Shown here: positions 35,067 to 43,770 of the stretch, in pieces
Position numbering within the stretch: position 1 is the first letter of the stretch
How the letters are laid out: each line of letters begins with the position of its first letter
Source: Lachnospiraceae bacterium
Lineage (GTDB): Bacteria; Bacillota; Clostridia; Lachnospirales; Lachnospiraceae
Direction of reading: 5' to 3'
DNA length: 64,000 nt
Assembly (NCBI GenBank): GCA_014804485.1
Contig: JAAUZT010000010.1
Location: 35,964-99,963, forward strand
Position numbers and translations under genes: made by a program
Notes under the pieces: model-generated
What the model was told of the DNA's origin: nothing
What the model saw: only the letters and a program-made list of their open reading frames with translations
The model's database searches: none

Positions 35067-36137
35067 CTAATTTTCCGGAATTGCAACCAAATGTGTGTGT
35101 ACTCCTGACCGCAAAATATATCTATATTTACAACCCTCTTTTTCTAAAAAGCAGGGAATAGTATATATATCTTCAATATGATGATATACACATATGGCCA
35201 TATACGGTTTGTATTTTTTGATATATTTCATACCACCCTTTAATATATCAAGTTCCAGCCCTTCCACATCCATCTTGATCACCAGCCGGCCTTCAATATT
35301 CAGGTTTTCCTCATCTAATGGTACTATTCTTATTATTGTTCCTGCTTCCCCTTGAGCATCCGTCACCCCAAACATACTGGAAGACTTAGCAAAAACCTTA
35401 TCTTCTCGTCTCGCCCCCAGCGCTTTATTGAATGCAATGACATCCTTTTCATATGACTTACTCTTTATATTGTCACACAACATCTTGTAATTGCACTCTT
35501 CCGGTTCATAAGCATAATATCGACATATCTTATCACCATACAAGTTATACAGTTCGTCAATCGTATCCCCCACATATGCACCCAGATCAAGAATCGTCAT
35601 ATGATCGTTTCCATTTAACTCATTCAGATAGAAATATCCATCCACACCCTGCATGCCCTTGTTCTGCATATAGGATTTAAACATAAAATCTTTTTCTTTT
35701 CTCGTCTTCACGATAAAATCTAATATTTCCTTTGTAATGGCCTCATTTATATCATATATATTATATAACTCCTGTTCATAGTGCAGTATGAACTGATTGC
35801 TGTATGCCAATAATTTATCGTCATACTCTACATTTACCAGCATCAACCACAAAAACGGAGCAACCTTGATATCATATCGTTCTAATTCTTCTCCAAGTGT
35901 CTCCTGTAATCTTATATAGATATCATCAAAAAAACACGACGCAATAATAATCGTCCTGGAATCGTAATCTTTAATCGCATCCGGAGATATTATCGGTATG
36001 CCCTCAATACTCTTTCCCCACTTTGCAGGATTAGCATCGGCAACACATACAGGCATTAATTTATGTGTATGCATTATTCTCAATACTTTTGATGTTCCGC
36101 TTCCGGCTCCGTATAAAATTATATTCTCTCTTGCCAT
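35067..36137 (-). CDS. FkbM-family methyltransferase with Rossmann-like N-terminal module (second copy)
   Basis: A 356-residue paralog of the gene at 29183. The Rossmann-like unit is at residues about 4-100 (NIILYGAGSGTSKVL, VCVADANP, TIIIASCFFDD) and the FkbM methyltransferase domain at about 195-350 (TILDLGAYVGDTIDELY, YYAYEPEECN, LVIKMDVEGLELDILKGG). It should O-methylate a sugar; the catalytic core looks whole. No simple repeat is present, so unlike its paralog it should be constitutively in frame. The ATG at 36137 is chosen for its GAGG site; ATGs at 36158 and 36179 would overlap the preceding acyltransferase gene. Confidence 0.87.
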   Translation of the reverse strand: MARENIILYGAGSGTSKVLRIMHTHKLMPVCVADANPAKWGKSIEGIPIISPDAIKDYDSRTIIIASCFFDDIYIRLQETLGEELERYDIKVAPFLWLMLVNVEYDDKLLAYSNQFILHYEQELYNIYDINEAITKEILDFIVKTRKEKDFMFKSYMQNKGMQGVDGYFYLNELNGNDHMTILDLGAYVGDTIDELYNLYGDKICRYYAYEPEECNYKMLCDNIKSKSYEKDVIAFNKALGARREDKVFAKSSSMFGVTDAQGEAGTIIRIVPLDEENLNIEGRLVIKMDVEGLELDILKGGMKYIKKYKPYMAICVYHHIEDIYTIPCFLEKEGCKYRYILRSGVHTHLVAIPEN

Positions 36138-36150
36138 TATTTCCTCTTTC

Positions 36151-36960
36151 TTAATCATTATTTGTTTCCTGTCCATCATAAGTACACAGATTCCTGCTTC
36201 TGTTATTAAGAATGTCTTCCTTCATCAACTCGTACGCCTTGTCCAGACTGAGAAGCCGGAAGTTCACTCCGTTGATCTCATATGTTCTCACCGCACTCGC
36301 TTCAATAAACTTTTCCTCCATAGGATTGAGGGTAACATGCACATTCTTATCTAAATCCCGCACAAACATGGAATAGGTTCTTATTTCTTCCTTTCCCTGT
36401 TCATCAATATATCCCGCTGTAAATTCCTTTATATACCGATATGGAACGTTTCCCTCCCATTCTTCCGCATAATGCGCAAAAGTAAAGCTGTCCTGATAGC
36501 TGACATCTATAAAAAGATTTTTCGCCCGGACTTCCTTTAGATAAGCGAAAGGCGAATCCTGCCCGAAGGAGTCTTTGTTCTCCATTTCATATAGTCTCTT
36601 GGCATCCTTGCCCCACACCGCAAAAGAGTATAGCGGATGCTTTGTCCTGACATAATCCTTCCTCTTTAATGCCACCTTTCCTAAGCTACCTGTCCTACTG
36701 GGGGTCCGGTGATAATCGAAAGTGACACCTTTGCAAAAATCCCAGTTAAAAGTCGGAAGAAGTATCGTTCCTTCGCTTCCCACTGTCTCCATCAGGCTTT
36801 CCAGAAATATATTCAGGTCAGTATCATCTTCATGTTCCAAACATTGGAACAACAATCCTTTCAAGTCGGAAGAAATCAGTAACGTATCGCCCTTATTAAT
36901 AGCCAGTTTGTCTACTATATCCCTCAAATGAACATATTCTTTATACCTATCATCACACAT
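36151..36960 (-). CDS. AAC(3)-family N-acyltransferase
   Basis: A 269-residue member of the aminoglycoside 3-N-acetyltransferase (antibiotic_NAT) family, recognised by KGDTLLISSDLKGLL, EGTILLPTFNWDF, the conserved HRTPSRTGSLGKVALKR and HPLYSFAVWG segments, and SFTFAHYAEEW. In this setting it most likely acylates an amino sugar or nucleotide-sugar in the cytoplasm using acetyl-CoA or another acyl donor, rather than giving drug resistance. It lies 6 bp after the capsule-type glycosyltransferase gene and just before the second FkbM gene. ATG 36960 is preferred over a TTG one codon earlier. Confidence 0.85.
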   Translation of the reverse strand: MCDDRYKEYVHLRDIVDKLAINKGDTLLISSDLKGLLFQCLEHEDDTDLNIFLESLMETVGSEGTILLPTFNWDFCKGVTFDYHRTPSRTGSLGKVALKRKDYVRTKHPLYSFAVWGKDAKRLYEMENKDSFGQDSPFAYLKEVRAKNLFIDVSYQDSFTFAHYAEEWEGNVPYRYIKEFTAGYIDEQGKEEIRTYSMFVRDLDKNVHVTLNPMEEKFIEASAVRTYEINGVNFRLLSLDKAYELMKEDILNNRSRNLCTYDGQETNND

Positions 36961-36966
36961 CAAAAT

Positions 36967-38472
36967 TTATTCTCCGCTATCTTTCACAAGCTTAACGATC
37001 AATTCCGGAAATACCCTGTCTCTTTCATCGACATGATAAGACAGATTATGTGCCGCCATGGTATACAGTTTCAAATCCTTCAAAGTCGTTGTCTTCTTAT
37101 GCTCCTGAATATCCTGTATCGCCTGCCTGCATTCCTTCACCGTCCGCACATGATACGCAAGCGGCGACGCATTCTTATAAGAATAGCCGAACAAAATCGC
37201 AGACACTCCGTAGAACTGTGACTCCCAGCATGCAGTTCCCGTCAGGGAGGCAACTGCAAAAGCATTTTTAATCAACTCATAAGTTGAACACTCCATCTTC
37301 ATCAGCCTGACCTGCGGCATCCTCAGCATATCCTGATAATAAGATATACCTCCGAAGAAAGCGAGTTGTGCAGGATGCGCCTTCACATACACATGCATAT
37401 CTTTCGGAATGCTCCGGCATAATATCTGCAATGGAAAAATCTGATCCGTATAGGCTCCGCCACCCAAAGGATTAGAAGTTGCTTCCGGTTGATAGTGAAG
37501 CGCAAAATAGATATACTTTTCTCCGGGCTTGGGCAACTCGGATACCTTCTCATAGAAATCATTGACTTCCTTCGTCTCTTTCCAATACGGTCTCGCATAG
37601 ATCCACTGCTTATATGTGGCGGGAACAGTGCTCAGCAATTTCGGTATCCTCGCAAGAGAAGCACCCAAAAATCCGATTCCCATACCATATTTCTCATACT
37701 CTTTACCCAGAATGCCCCGCCATACCCGAATCAGGTTCGTTTCACCATATCTGGCACGGAATGTCTGTCGCAGTTTATTACCCTTCATATAAGCCGGTTT
37801 CATTTTATCAGGATCAAGAGATGTCCACTTGGCGAACTCCTCTTTTGTATTGCCCTCCAGTTCAATATCCTCTGCTGACTTATCCCTGTACACTTCCTGT
37901 AGCCTCTCATACTCCTCTCTGATGGCCTTGTCGGAAGTCATATAATCAGTTAGTGGATAATCCCTGTTAGGGATCAAAGAAGCAAACGCCATCATCACGG
38001 GAATATTCTTCATCTTGCACAAATGATAGATGATCGATCCATATCCTTCATGAGGTATCCTTGTAAAAAAGACATGTGTAATCTGCTTCCGCTCCAGCAT
38101 ACTGTTCCAAAAGAGCAAATTACGCATGAATATACGATAATGGCTCTCCCATGCGCTGCTGACCTGAAAATCATAGCGCTGTTCAAATCTTCTCTGCTGG
38201 TTTATAATTTCAACGACATAGGGATTCATATACTCAAAAACCTCATCCTCAAGCGGAATGAATTCCCATAACTCCAACTGCTCATCCGTGAAAATCCCTC
38301 TGGCAACATCTTCCCTCAAATAACAGGTTCCCAGATCATCATAATACTTCAGATCATCCTTATCGTTCACGATCATATAAAGGTTATCCACCTCTATCTC
38401 AGACAACGCCTTATCAATCATCGCCCTGTTAAGCAATTTCTCCATTACCCCCGGCAACAGAAGATTAATCAT
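36967..38472 (-). CDS. Capsule-synthesis GT-B-like protein
   Basis: A 501-residue soluble protein. The C-terminal half has features of capsule polysaccharide biosynthesis proteins (KpsS/Capsule_synth type): YIYFALHYQPEATSNPLGG, a Y-x-D-Q-I stretch, DMHVYVKAHPAQ with the conserved H-P pair, and SLTGTACWESQFYG. The N-terminal half has no motif I know. It may transfer a sugar, possibly a nonulosonic acid from a CMP donor, since it directly follows neuB; that is inference. GGGAGGAG precedes the ATG. The gene lies 12 bp after neuB and 6 bp before the AAC(3)-family gene, a tight operon. Confidence 0.7.
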   Translation of the reverse strand: MINLLLPGVMEKLLNRAMIDKALSEIEVDNLYMIVNDKDDLKYYDDLGTCYLREDVARGIFTDEQLELWEFIPLEDEVFEYMNPYVVEIINQQRRFEQRYDFQVSSAWESHYRIFMRNLLFWNSMLERKQITHVFFTRIPHEGYGSIIYHLCKMKNIPVMMAFASLIPNRDYPLTDYMTSDKAIREEYERLQEVYRDKSAEDIELEGNTKEEFAKWTSLDPDKMKPAYMKGNKLRQTFRARYGETNLIRVWRGILGKEYEKYGMGIGFLGASLARIPKLLSTVPATYKQWIYARPYWKETKEVNDFYEKVSELPKPGEKYIYFALHYQPEATSNPLGGGAYTDQIFPLQILCRSIPKDMHVYVKAHPAQLAFFGGISYYQDMLRMPQVRLMKMECSTYELIKNAFAVASLTGTACWESQFYGVSAILFGYSYKNASPLAYHVRTVKECRQAIQDIQEHKKTTTLKDLKLYTMAAHNLSYHVDERDRVFPELIVKLVKDSGE

Positions 38473-38484
38473 TTATACTCCTCC

Positions 38485-39522
38485 CTAAACCATTTCCCAC
38501 GTAAGTACCGTATCTTCGGGTGCGTCACACAGCATAGTCCTTCCAAGCACTACCTCTATGTCTTTTGGAGAAATACCCGTGCCCGGTCTCTTTGCTATTA
38601 CATCCTCTACCGTGACTATCTCCCCCTTCTTTATATCCCTTGTCAGAACAAGAGAACGCCTCGCTTCCCTCCTAGGAATCAGCTCGCAGGGCAGAACCTC
38701 CTTCTTCTCTTGTCCGCTGATCTGCGTAATTAGTTCAAAATTCCGGATTGCTTTTGCGAAATCGGCCGGATCGCCTGCATGGTAATGGTCATTTCCCTGC
38801 AAAGTCTTGTTCAATGTAAAATGCTTCTCGATAACCTCCGCGCCATACAAATATGCTGTTGTAAGAATCGTCATCGTCTCATCCGGCAGCGTATGATCAC
38901 TGTAACCGATCTTATACTCCGGAAATATTCTCTTCAAAGTCTTAATAATATTCAGATTTGCATCCTCGTTCTTACAGGGATAAGAAAGGACACAGTGCAT
39001 CAGGCATAACTCCTGACATCCTGCTTCCTCCAATACACGAACCGCCTCCTCAACCTCCGAAAGATAGGATGCGCCCACCGACAGCAATACCGGTTTACCT
39101 TTCGCTGCAATATAGCGCAGAAACGGATGATTGGTAAGATCAGAAGATGAAATTTTAAAAATATCCACCATGTCTGTAAGATAATCCGCCGACGCATAAT
39201 CAAAGGGCGTAGACATGAACTCAATCCCTATTTCCTTACTGTATCTACACAGCTCTCCGTATTCCTCTGCATTAAAGTGGTCAAACTTCTTGAATAGTTC
39301 ATGCTGTGTCTTAGTGGGTTCCTTAGTCGTATCCCAGTATGCAGGAGAGTTTTTGGAAACAATAGTATCCGCCTTGTAGGACTGGAATTTGACCGCGTCA
39401 ATCCCCGCCTGTTTCGCTTCAAAGATATATTTCTTCGCCGCCTCTAACGGCGTTATAATTAATTCTTTTGCCGTATCATAATAGTTGACACCGATTTCGG
39501 CAATCACATAAGGTTTATTCAT
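38485..39522 (-). CDS. neuB: Nonulosonic acid synthase, NeuB/PseI/LegI family (second copy)
   Basis: A 345-residue PEP-dependent synthase for a nine-carbon sugar acid. The barrel domain carries YVIAEIGVNYYD, AVKFQSYKAD, GYSDHTLPD and IEKHFTLNKTLQGNDH; the C-terminal SAF domain starts near residue 280 with AKRPGTGISP. One departure from the usual motif is NYYD in place of NHNG near the N-terminus. In pathway terms it belongs with the upstream NeuA-PseG fusion, legB and CBS-nucleotidyltransferase genes, which together supply a 2,4-diamino-2,4,6-trideoxyhexose route. Legionaminic or pseudaminic type cannot be decided, because the 4-aminotransferase is not in this group. Confidence 0.9.
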   Translation of the reverse strand: MNKPYVIAEIGVNYYDTAKELIITPLEAAKKYIFEAKQAGIDAVKFQSYKADTIVSKNSPAYWDTTKEPTKTQHELFKKFDHFNAEEYGELCRYSKEIGIEFMSTPFDYASADYLTDMVDIFKISSSDLTNHPFLRYIAAKGKPVLLSVGASYLSEVEEAVRVLEEAGCQELCLMHCVLSYPCKNEDANLNIIKTLKRIFPEYKIGYSDHTLPDETMTILTTAYLYGAEVIEKHFTLNKTLQGNDHYHAGDPADFAKAIRNFELITQISGQEKKEVLPCELIPRREARRSLVLTRDIKKGEIVTVEDVIAKRPGTGISPKDIEVVLGRTMLCDAPEDTVLTWEMV

Positions 39523-39587
39523 ATAAGCGTTCCATTCCTTTCTTCAATTCTGTCTCCATGCAAACCCTGCCCCTAATTTGGGGGTTA

Positions 39588-40871
39588 TCATCTATAACTC
39601 AGCATCTCCTGTTCTGTCAACACCTTCACCATATCGATCAATTTACCAGCCGGATATTCAATGATGTTACTGATATCAATCAAATCGTTCCTACCGTCGG
39701 CATACAGAATAAAGTCTTGCAGCTTGCGTACCTCATCATATATCCCTTTCTTACTCACCGCGGGATATAGTCCGCGCCTGCCCAATTGCGGTTCACACAG
39801 ACAATTAATACGATAATGTCTATTACATTCTAATATTCCGATGCATTCCGTCATCACTTCATAAGCACCTTGTAAACCGTCCGGCGAGATCAGTTCCAGA
39901 TTATCTCCTGACGTATGGTACTCCGGATAATCATAGAATTTCGTTCTGGAAAAGGTACAGAGTGGGATATCCACCCCCGGAAAACAATATTGCCTTTCAT
40001 CCGATCCTCTTTCCAGATAAGAACACTCTTTATATCCTCTGCCTCTGTACTTTAACACATTGGTCAATACCTTGTCTGCCAGCGTATCCGCATACCGCGA
40101 ATGCACGATCGTATACTGCATATCATCACCTACACAGGTCAGGTTAAATCCGGCAATGACCCGCTCCTTCATCTGCGGCAGGTTCCTGCTTAGGTAAGTG
40201 ATCGCCCCAATCGTCTCCGGCACCAGAATCAGCCGATAACTGTATCGTCTGCTTGGCATATTACGGATATAATCTGCCAGTGCAATCAGCACGCTTGGAC
40301 CCGAACATTCATTATTAGCCATGGATGGGTGACAGACATAGGATGAGAAAAAAATCTCCTTCTCCGGCTCTTCCGTACCCGGGATCAATACCTCGCCATA
40401 AGTCAGACTTCCCTGCGGATCCATAGTGCTTCTGATCACAGCGTGATATCTGCCTTCCGGCAGTGCATCAAGCATTGTCTGCGTCATGCAGAAGCCCGTT
40501 CTCGGCGTATAGTAAGATGTAACATACGGAATCAATTCCGGCTGCTCAGGCAGAGTATGAACACACTTCTTCAACTCCTCTAAATCCACCCACTTATCCA
40601 TCGGCAGGGAATATCCAACCACATGCAGGTTATTCTCTGCAAAATCAATAATCCTCTCCCCTGCCTCATTCTCGATATATCCTTCCGTAATATTCCACTC
40701 ATCCGGAATGGTCCAGTCGAAAACCTGCGTGCCGCAAGGCACCTCATAAATTTTCAGTTCACTGCTGTATTCCTGCAGGATCTTCAATGTCTCCCTGACT
40801 CCGTTCCCGGTTATACTCCGGCAGATCGGAAATATCCGGGAAGCAATCTTCATCATGTCCTGACCATCCAT
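39588..40871 (-). CDS. DUF4910/DUF2172 aminopeptidase-like protein
   Basis: A 427-residue protein of the group with an M28-type peptidase fold and a DUF2172-like insert. Seen here: FPICRSITGNGVRETL near the N-terminus, VFDWTIPDEWNI, SSYVCHPSMANNECSGPSV (the His, Asn and Glu positions match the metal site), LVPETIGAITYL, and YHTSGDNLE. Members are recurrent in glycan and nonulosonic acid loci of unknown role. They might remove an acyl or aminoacyl group from a sugar rather than cleave peptides, which is inference. The ATG at 40871 is the first ATG in the frame; an upstream TTG (40958) adds an unconvincing Cys/Lys-rich extension. It lies between the NeuA-PseG gene and neuB. Confidence 0.75.
   Translation of the reverse strand: MDGQDMMKIASRIFPICRSITGNGVRETLKILQEYSSELKIYEVPCGTQVFDWTIPDEWNITEGYIENEAGERIIDFAENNLHVVGYSLPMDKWVDLEELKKCVHTLPEQPELIPYVTSYYTPRTGFCMTQTMLDALPEGRYHAVIRSTMDPQGSLTYGEVLIPGTEEPEKEIFFSSYVCHPSMANNECSGPSVLIALADYIRNMPSRRYSYRLILVPETIGAITYLSRNLPQMKERVIAGFNLTCVGDDMQYTIVHSRYADTLADKVLTNVLKYRGRGYKECSYLERGSDERQYCFPGVDIPLCTFSRTKFYDYPEYHTSGDNLELISPDGLQGAYEVMTECIGILECNRHYRINCLCEPQLGRRGLYPAVSKKGIYDEVRKLQDFILYADGRNDLIDISNIIEYPAGKLIDMVKVLTEQEMLSYR
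39591..39620 (-). promoter_or_regulatory. Possible promoter for the middle neuB gene
   Basis: TTGACA (39615-39620), 18-nt spacer, TATAGA (39591-39596) on the minus strand, lying over the last codons of the DUF4910 gene. The predicted start near 39584 would give a leader of about 60 nt containing a CCCC/GGGG hairpin before the ATG of neuB at 39522. The spacer is one base longer than in the other promoters here. Confidence 0.45.
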
Positions 40872-40962
40872 GTCTTTCTTTTTCCTTCCATTGCACCTTG
40901 CTGCTCTTTGCTCTCCCGCCTGGCACTCCTCCACACCACATGTCTGTATGGCCGCCAAAATT

Positions 40963-42597
40963 CTACTTATTACTTTCCAGTATGATTCGCTTCACTCTCC
41001 TGATCCCGCCTGACAGATTCAGCTTTGCCATACTTTCCTTCATCTGTTTCCTGATCTGAGGTGTATGAATAAGCCAAAGCAATGTCTCCCGCAAGGTATC
41101 TTCCTCTACTTCGCCGCCGTTTCCAAGATTAATAAAACCATTCTTCATGTAGCCGAACTCATGTGTTGTTTCCCGATCATTCTGCGCCAGGATAATAGTC
41201 GGAACCTTCATTGTTGCAAGCTCATACATAGTTCTTCCCTGCGAAGAGATCGCAATATCCGACTCTGCCATATAGGTCGATATGACTTTCACATCTTTAA
41301 TAACACGGACATCCTGTTCACACTGCGCGACCGCTTCCGCAAACTCCTCATCCCGGTTAAATCCAAGCCCCAGCACAAACTGATAAACGATCGGCAGCTC
41401 AACCGGCATGGAACGAATAACATTCAGAACCTTCTCCGTATATTTCCCCGGATCGGTTCCGCCAAAAACAATCAAAACCTGCTTTACTTCCTCTGAGAAC
41501 TCCTTTGGCCCGGTAATTAGGAACTCGTCCCGAAGGCAGTAATACCTATGTCCCCAAAAATACTGCTCGTCAGAACCGTTCTTCTCATAGAGTGCATTGA
41601 TCACCGCATTTGCAAGGTGACCACCCTCCCCCATATCCTCGATATTGACAACCCGTTCCGCCCACGGCTTCATAGCGTACATATACTCTTCTGTCGTATC
41701 CAAAATATCGTTGATCAGTACATCCGGGTGCTCCTGCTTAAGCAGTTCCGCAAATGCGGCATCATCCTTCACGACTTTATACTTGATAAACCGCTTGTCC
41801 AGCTTCTCCATCCCCAGTCCGGACTTCTCTGAAACAACGATCAACACCTCATGCTCCGTCAGATTATCAAAAAGCAAAATACTGCGGTAAATATGCCCCA
41901 GTCCGATCTCGGGATAGCCGTCTGTCCTGATCACAATTTTCTTGCGATTCAGCCTCATCTCACAGATCGTCCAGTCAGCATAATCATCTATGTCCACCGA
42001 CTCTTCATCAGGCACCTCATACAAGTTGATATTCTTACCCAGTCTGGAATATTCGGTAACGAACTCCCTCTTCGTAATAACAAAAGCACCCGTCTCCATC
42101 AAATGCTTAGGCAGATACTGCCGGTTCAGCCGCTTCTCATAGAGCGGAAAGTAAGCTCCATCCTTCTCACCCCAAGACAGATGTGGCTTGTTGACAGCAC
42201 TGATCATCGTATCTACCTTCATTTCAAAAAAAGACTGTAGCGCCTGATCAAATGTCTCCGCCCGCAATAACGGCGATGTCGGCTGCATTGTAATCACAAC
42301 ATCCACACCGCCGTTGTCCTTTTCATAGCATTCCACGGCATGGTGAATGACCGGATCAAGAGTCACATCGTCTCCCGCAAGATGTGCCGGCCTGGAAATC
42401 ACCTTAGCGCCATACATAGCAGATATATCCGCGATCTCATCATCGTCCGTACTGACGAGCACATCTGATATCATCTCTGTACGCAATGCAGTTCGGATTG
42501 CATAGGCGATCAACGGCCTGTTATTCATCAGCCGCACATTCTTGCGCGGTATTCCTTTCGATCCTCCTCTTGCGGGGATAATTGCAATTATTTTCAT
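40963..42597 (-). CDS. Bifunctional CMP-nonulosonate cytidylyltransferase / PseG-like UDP-sugar hydrolase
   Basis: A 544-residue fusion. Residues 1 to about 222 are a NeuA-type cytidylyltransferase (IIPARGGSKGIPRKN, VSTDDDEIADI, MQPTSPLLR, ETGAFVITKREF, ESVDIDDYADW), which activates a nonulosonic acid with CTP. Residues about 226-544 resemble PseG, the UDP-sugar hydrolase that frees 2,4-diacetamido-2,4,6-trideoxyhexose from UDP (VIRTDGYPEIGLGHIYRS with the catalytic His, VLIVFGGTDPGKYTEKVL, ISSQGRTMYELA). The two halves catalyse steps before and after the NeuB reaction. The ATG at 42597 with GGAG upstream is used. Its own hydrolase makes a separate NeuC unnecessary for this branch. Confidence 0.9.
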   Translation of the reverse strand: MKIIAIIPARGGSKGIPRKNVRLMNNRPLIAYAIRTALRTEMISDVLVSTDDDEIADISAMYGAKVISRPAHLAGDDVTLDPVIHHAVECYEKDNGGVDVVITMQPTSPLLRAETFDQALQSFFEMKVDTMISAVNKPHLSWGEKDGAYFPLYEKRLNRQYLPKHLMETGAFVITKREFVTEYSRLGKNINLYEVPDEESVDIDDYADWTICEMRLNRKKIVIRTDGYPEIGLGHIYRSILLFDNLTEHEVLIVVSEKSGLGMEKLDKRFIKYKVVKDDAAFAELLKQEHPDVLINDILDTTEEYMYAMKPWAERVVNIEDMGEGGHLANAVINALYEKNGSDEQYFWGHRYYCLRDEFLITGPKEFSEEVKQVLIVFGGTDPGKYTEKVLNVIRSMPVELPIVYQFVLGLGFNRDEEFAEAVAQCEQDVRVIKDVKVISTYMAESDIAISSQGRTMYELATMKVPTIILAQNDRETTHEFGYMKNGFINLGNGGEVEEDTLRETLLWLIHTPQIRKQMKESMAKLNLSGGIRRVKRIILESNK

Positions 42598-42686
42598 AGT
42601 TTTCTCCATACCGAAATATTCCGTTCGGAAGTATTTTCTTTATTCATCCAACATAGTCTCCACCGAGTTACGAATCTTCCTGATCT

Positions 42687-43670
42687 TTACATATTATAGC
42701 AATCCACTTTATATCGATCCATATGATCTCTAATCCACGCAATTGTCTCGGCAATACCCTCTTCAAAAGTATACTGCATCTTCCATTTCGTCAACTCCTG
42801 AATCTTCGTATTGCTGCCGAGAAGCCTGTTTACCTCACTCTTCTCCGGCCGCAGTCTCTCCTCATCACATATGATCTTCGCCCCCGGATTGATCTGTGAA
42901 ATGATCTCCTGTGCCAGATCACCGATAGAGATTTCCCTCTGTGTAGCAATATTGATTTCTTCTCCGATGGTTTTATCCGACTCAGCAATGGCAATAAAGC
43001 CGACCGCTGTATCCTTCACATAATTAAAATCTCTCGTTGGCGTCAGCGAACCGAGCTTTATCTCTTCTTTTCCCGCCAGTAACTGCGTGATGATCGTCGG
43101 AATAACCGCTCGTGCTGACTGTCTGGGTCCGTAGGTGTTGAAGGGTCTCACAATCGAAACAGGCAGATCAAAACTCCTATAGAAACTCTCTGCCAGACGA
43201 TCCGCCCCGATCTTGGTTGCTGAGTAAGGAGACTGCCCCTGATAGGGATGTTTCTCGTCAATAGGAACATAAAGTGCCGTGCCATATACTTCAGAAGTGG
43301 AAGTAATAAGTACCCTGGACATATCCAGATCTCTGGCCGCCTGCAGGACGTTCAATGTACCCTTGATATTTGTATCCACATAAGAATCCGGCGAATGGTA
43401 GCTGAACGGTATGGCGATCAGCGCCGCCAGATGAAACACTTCTTCCGTTCCCTTCATAGCAGTCCTGACACCGTTAGGATCTCTGATATCACCACAGAAA
43501 ACCTCCACATGTTTCATAATGTCCTCCGACAGTGTATCCAGCCAGCCCCATGTATTGAAAGAATTATAGTAGGCAAACGCTTTAACTTCATAGCCCCTCT
43601 TAACCAATTCTTCTGTCAAATGGCTTCCGATAAATCCGTCCGCTCCTGTGACTAAAACCTTTTTTCCCAT
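42687..43670 (-). CDS. legB: NAD-dependent 4,6-dehydratase, LegB-like
   Basis: Forms a 4-keto-6-deoxy derivative of a UDP- or GDP-linked N-acetylglucosamine, the first committed step towards legionaminic-type sugars. The 327-residue extended SDR has VLVTGADGFIGSHLTEEL, the LegB-typical AYYNSFNTWGWLDTLSEDI, the S-T-S-E-V-Y-G-T segment, and the catalytic YSATKIGAD. It is flanked by a CBS-domain nucleotidyltransferase upstream and the NeuA-PseG fusion downstream. No LegC-type aminotransferase follows. ATG 43670 is chosen at the start of homology; the AGGAG is about 13 nt away, so the start is slightly uncertain. Confidence 0.85.
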   Translation of the reverse strand: MGKKVLVTGADGFIGSHLTEELVKRGYEVKAFAYYNSFNTWGWLDTLSEDIMKHVEVFCGDIRDPNGVRTAMKGTEEVFHLAALIAIPFSYHSPDSYVDTNIKGTLNVLQAARDLDMSRVLITSTSEVYGTALYVPIDEKHPYQGQSPYSATKIGADRLAESFYRSFDLPVSIVRPFNTYGPRQSARAVIPTIITQLLAGKEEIKLGSLTPTRDFNYVKDTAVGFIAIAESDKTIGEEINIATQREISIGDLAQEIISQINPGAKIICDEERLRPEKSEVNRLLGSNTKIQELTKWKMQYTFEEGIAETIAWIRDHMDRYKVDCYNM

Positions 43671-43770
43671 TATTATATCTATGCTCCTTTCAAAGTCCAG
43701 AGCCATTGTGTATAACAGCGTTCTCCGGATTGAAAAAAATAATTTTCATTCGTTTCTCCCGTGATTTACT

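Noticed and set aside
36151-36960. Aminoglycoside resistance gene
   Set aside because: The fold matches AAC(3) proteins, but the gene is tightly packed in a glycan operon and has no mobile-element context.
43690-43749. 19-residue frame with a GGGAG site between the CBS-nucleotidyltransferase and legB
   Set aside because: Too short to judge, no similarity recognised; it could be a leader peptide or chance.
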